Assembly (NCBI GenBank): GCA_023431385.1 | Contig: JAEYWA010000240.1 | Location: forward strand, 1-25,268 | DNA: 25,268 bases | Direction: 5' to 3' | From: Bacillota bacterium | Lineage (GTDB): Bacteria; Bacillota; Clostridia; Acetivibrionales; DSM-1351 | In this document: piece by piece, positions 23,289 through 25,268 of the stretch | Layout: every line of letters starts with the position of its first letter | Position numbering within the stretch: position 1 is the first letter of the stretch | The notes under the pieces: model-generated | What the model saw: only the letters and a program-made list of their open reading frames with translations | Told to the model about the DNA's origin: nothing | The model's database searches: none | Translations under genes and position numbers: made by a program

Positions 23289-23350
23289 GACAATGCACCA
23301 ATAAAATGATTCTGACTGCATTGTCCAAAATATTCTAATAATGCATTGAC
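23289..23350. repeat. Three related half-sites TGCATTG(T/A)C upstream of LacI gene
   Basis: GACAATGCA (23289-23297) is inverted as TGCATTGTC (23317-23325), and the same half-site recurs as TGCATTGAC at 23342-23350, overlapping the -35 of the LacI promoter. Possible site for a regulator other than the gene's own product, or a hairpin of the first two copies. Confidence 0.45.
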
Positions 23351-23374
23351 AAATTAATTAATAGATAGTATATT
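23346..23374 (+). promoter_or_regulatory. Sigma-A promoter for LacI gene
   Basis: TTGACA (23346-23351), a 17-bp spacer, and TATATT (23369-23374). A perfect palindrome begins at the next base, so repressor binding would cover the start point. Confidence 0.8.
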
Positions 23375-23392
23375 AATCTTAACGTTAAGATT
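23375..23392. promoter_or_regulatory. LacI-type operator on own promoter
   Basis: An 18-bp perfect palindrome, AATCTTAAC/GTTAAGATT, with the central CG dyad usual for LacI-family sites. It directly follows the -10 box of the regulator's promoter, implying autorepression. A second site with the same TAACGTTA core is at 24480. Confidence 0.75.
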
Positions 23393-23408
23393 TTGAGTAG
23401 GTGATTAT

Positions 23409-24443
23409 ATGGTATCAATAAAGGATGTAGCGAAAATGGCAGGTGTTTCACCAACTACAGTCTCAGCTGTAGTTAATGAGCTTGACTGTGTTAAACCATC
23501 CACTCGAGCAAAAGTATTAAAAGTTATTGATGAGCTTGGATATATTCCTAATATTTCTGCTAGAGAGCTTGTAACAAATAAAAAGCAAAATATAGGACTA
23601 ATTACAACGGGTTACGAGAATAGTTTTCAAAACAATTCAAATAACAATGACAAAGATATTTTCTATATAGATTACATTAATAGTATTGCTGAAGCTATAA
23701 AAACTACCGGTTATGGTCTTCTTATAGAAAATTTTGTCTATAAGGATGGAAGTGCGGAGATACCTAAAATTATTGAGCAAAAACGTGTGGACGGCGCTTT
23801 GGTTGTAGGTTCTCTTTATAAAAAAGATTTTATTTATTTACTAAAAAAAGAAATAAATGTGCTGGTTACAGTAGGCACCTTCAGTGAGATTACCGATTAT
23901 GTAATAAATGATTATACTGAGTCTATATTAATGGCAGTCAGATATTTTGTTAAGAATGGACATAGAAAAATTGCTTATGTTAGTGGGGACTCCACAACTT
24001 ATGCGTGTCCTCTTAAACTCAAAGGATATAAGGAAGGACTGGAAGAAGCCGGGATAGAATTTGATTCTGATCTATTATTTGAGTGTAAATTTATGTCTTC
24101 ACACGGTTATGATGTTGCAAAAAAAATATGTGAGCTCCCGAAGGATAAATTTCCAACAGCAGTAATTTTCGGTGCGGATATTCTTGCAGCAGGGGCAAGT
24201 CAGTACTTTTACGAAAATAAAATATATATACCCGATGATTTATCTATTCTAGGATATGAAAATCTCGCCATATCTTCATATATTAACCCACCACTTTCAA
24301 GTGTTGATTGGAATAAAAATTTAATGTCACAGGAAGCATGCAGATTAATTCTCAGGCGCCTCAAAAATCCAAATAAAAAGTGTGACGGCATTGTTTTGCC
24401 GTGTAATATCGTAGAGAGAAAATCAGTCAAAAATTTATACTAA
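23409..24443 (+). CDS. LacI-family transcriptional regulator
   Basis: A 344-residue LacI/PurR-type regulator. The N-terminal HTH and hinge are canonical: VSIKDVAKMAGVSPTTVSAVVNE (about residues 2-24) and GYIPNISARELVTNKKQNIGLI. The effector-binding periplasmic-type domain follows, with DGALVVGSL, RKIAYVSGD, KGYKEGLEEAG and PDDLSILGYENL. AGGTGAT is the ribosome binding site. It precedes a solute-binding protein gene of a sugar ABC importer, and both promoters carry palindromes with core TAACGTTA, so it very probably represses the importer in the absence of its sugar. The effector is likely an oligosaccharide by context, inference only. Confidence 0.94.
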   Translation: MVSIKDVAKMAGVSPTTVSAVVNELDCVKPSTRAKVLKVIDELGYIPNISARELVTNKKQNIGLITTGYENSFQNNSNNNDKDIFYIDYINSIAEAIKTTGYGLLIENFVYKDGSAEIPKIIEQKRVDGALVVGSLYKKDFIYLLKKEINVLVTVGTFSEITDYVINDYTESILMAVRYFVKNGHRKIAYVSGDSTTYACPLKLKGYKEGLEEAGIEFDSDLLFECKFMSSHGYDVAKKICELPKDKFPTAVIFGADILAAGASQYFYENKIYIPDDLSILGYENLAISSYINPPLSSVDWNKNLMSQEACRLILRRLKNPNKKCDGIVLPCNIVERKSVKNLY

Positions 24444-24479
24444 CCAGCAAGGAAAGGACTGGATTAGTTTTTAATCAGA

Positions 24480-24495
24480 ATCGTAACGTTACGAT
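24480..24495. promoter_or_regulatory. Second LacI-type operator, upstream of solute-binding gene
   Basis: A 16-bp perfect palindrome, ATCGTAAC/GTTACGAT. It shares TAACGTTA and central CG with the site at 23375, differing in flanks. It stands before the solute-binding gene, marking it as a target of the same regulator. Confidence 0.75.
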
Positions 24496-24505
24496 AATGA
24501 TTCCC

Positions 24506-24534
24506 TCGATATTACAGGTGGTGAAAATTATAAT
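24506..24534 (+). promoter_or_regulatory. Candidate promoter for solute-binding gene
   Basis: TCGATA (24506-24511; four of six -35 positions), 17-bp spacer, TATAAT (24529-24534). It begins 10 bp after the operator palindrome. The weak -35 leaves doubt. Confidence 0.45.
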
Positions 24535-24560
24535 AAATTTTGTAATTTTAGGAGGAGAAA

Positions 24561-25268
24561 ATGGGTAAAAAAGTGATTGCTATTATGTTAGTACTGATGA
24601 TGTCAATTGGTATGATGACAGGTTGTTCCTCAAACACAACATCGTCAATTTCAACAGAGTCTACTACTTCTACTACTTCTGAATCTTCTGCAAGTACTGC
24701 AGCTGGAGCGCTTAAGCCTGCTGAACTTACTATGTGGACATTCCTCGATCTGACATCCAAGAATGCACGTGCTATTGTACTCGGTAATCTGATTAAAAAA
24801 TTTGAAGCAGCAAATCCTGGTGTTAAAATCAAGGTTGAAACACAGGAATGGACAACAATGTCAGCTAAAATTATAGCAGGACATGCGGCAGGCAATAGCC
24901 CTGATCTTTTTATGATCAACATGGCTAATCTCGGAGAGGCTATTGCTGCTGGATGTATGGAGCCACTTGAGAATTTGTTTCTCAATAACTGGACAGATGA
25001 ACAGCGTGCAGATATTGAAAGTGAACTATTTAAAGCAGGCTATGACGGAAAGTACCATTATGAAGTTCCTCTATTTTCAGGTACCTTTGGTATTATGTAC
25101 AGAACAGACCTATTTGAGAAGTTTGGCATAAAGGTTGAGGGCATTAAAACATGGGATGATCTTGCAGAAGTAGCTAAGAAGCTTACTTATGTTAACGAAG
25201 ATAAACTTCAGGTTTATGGCTATGGCGTGGGCTATAGCACAGATGTAACTGATCCTCACGGCGTGCTG
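24561..25268 (+). CDS. ABC sugar transporter solute-binding lipoprotein, N-terminal part
   Basis: The first 236 codons are present; the gene runs off the right edge. A signal peptide with lipobox MMTGC gives lipidated Cys22, then a Ser/Thr-rich linker to about residue 50, then a type-1 extracellular solute-binding fold: LTMWTFLD, FEAANPGVKIKVE, WTTMSAKIIAGHAAGNSPDLFMIN, and FSGTFGIMYRTDLFEKFGIK. These are marks of maltose/oligosaccharide-type binding proteins (SBP_bac_1). AGGAGGAG sits before ATG 24561. Permease genes would be expected downstream. LacI-type operators at 23375 and 24480 suggest sugar-induced expression. The sugar is not identifiable here. Confidence 0.92.
   Translation, partial: MGKKVIAIMLVLMMSIGMMTGCSSNTTSSISTESTTSTTSESSASTAAGALKPAELTMWTFLDLTSKNARAIVLGNLIKKFEAANPGVKIKVETQEWTTMSAKIIAGHAAGNSPDLFMINMANLGEAIAAGCMEPLENLFLNNWTDEQRADIESELFKAGYDGKYHYEVPLFSGTFGIMYRTDLFEKFGIKVEGIKTWDDLAEVAKKLTYVNEDKLQVYGYGVGYSTDVTDPHGVL

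Noticed and set aside
23144..23408. A CRISPR-like repeat array
   Set aside because: Only three short half-sites at uneven spacing, no repeat units of the right length, and no cas genes in the window.

Overview
The window is AT-rich DNA with AGGAGG-type ribosome binding sites, short intergenic gaps, lipoprotein ABC systems, a [NiFe] hydrogenase and many oxygen-sensitive Fe-S proteins. This fits an anaerobic member of the Clostridia. A cellulolytic Ruminiclostridium-like host is my guess, but nothing here proves genus or species. I see no rRNA, tRNA, CRISPR array, transposase or phage gene.

Layout. (1) 1-1271: the 3' end of a radical SAM gene, then an SDR oxidoreductase, closed by two tandem hairpins. 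(2) 1332-1672: an intergenic stretch holding what looks like the dead N-terminal end of another radical SAM copy. (3) 1673-11443: a nine-gene same-strand unit ending in a strong terminator: FMN split-barrel protein, SsuCBA-type ABC importer (permease, ATPase, lipoprotein), NifH-like, NifD-like and NifK-like proteins, an arylsulfotransferase-family beta-propeller, and a radical SAM protein paralogous to the gene at the left edge. (4) 11651-14200: a membrane GGDEF/EAL protein with a periplasmic ABC_sub_bind sensor. (5) 14367-14876, minus strand: a flavin reductase-like protein. (6) 15128-18359: a cytochrome b5-like mini-protein, cytoplasmic-type [NiFe] hydrogenase small and large subunits, and their maturation protease. 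(7) 18385-23144: a sulfur-flavoured block with a TauE/SafE permease and a YeiH-type exporter (minus), a divergent YeiE-like LysR regulator, a membrane polyferredoxin, a C_GCAxxG_C_C protein and a rhodanese lipoprotein. (8) 23409-25268: a LacI-type regulator with a palindromic operator on its own promoter, a near-identical operator ahead of the next gene, and the start of a sugar-type ABC solute-binding lipoprotein that runs off the window.

The main discovery candidate is region 3. The NifHDK-like proteins are clearly nitrogenase superfamily, but the cysteine pattern is not that of a nitrogenase. The NifK-like subunit keeps three cluster cysteines, while the NifD-like subunit keeps only one and lacks both FeMo-co ligands. 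No nifB, nifE, nifN or nifV is present in the window. I infer an ATP-driven two-component reductase that carries one inter-subunit Fe-S cluster and acts on an organic, possibly sulfur-containing, molecule brought in by the SsuABC-type importer. The arylsulfotransferase-like and radical SAM proteins would be partners in the same pathway. The exporters and rhodanese in region 7 hint that sulfur oxyanions are handled nearby, but no regulatory link is visible.
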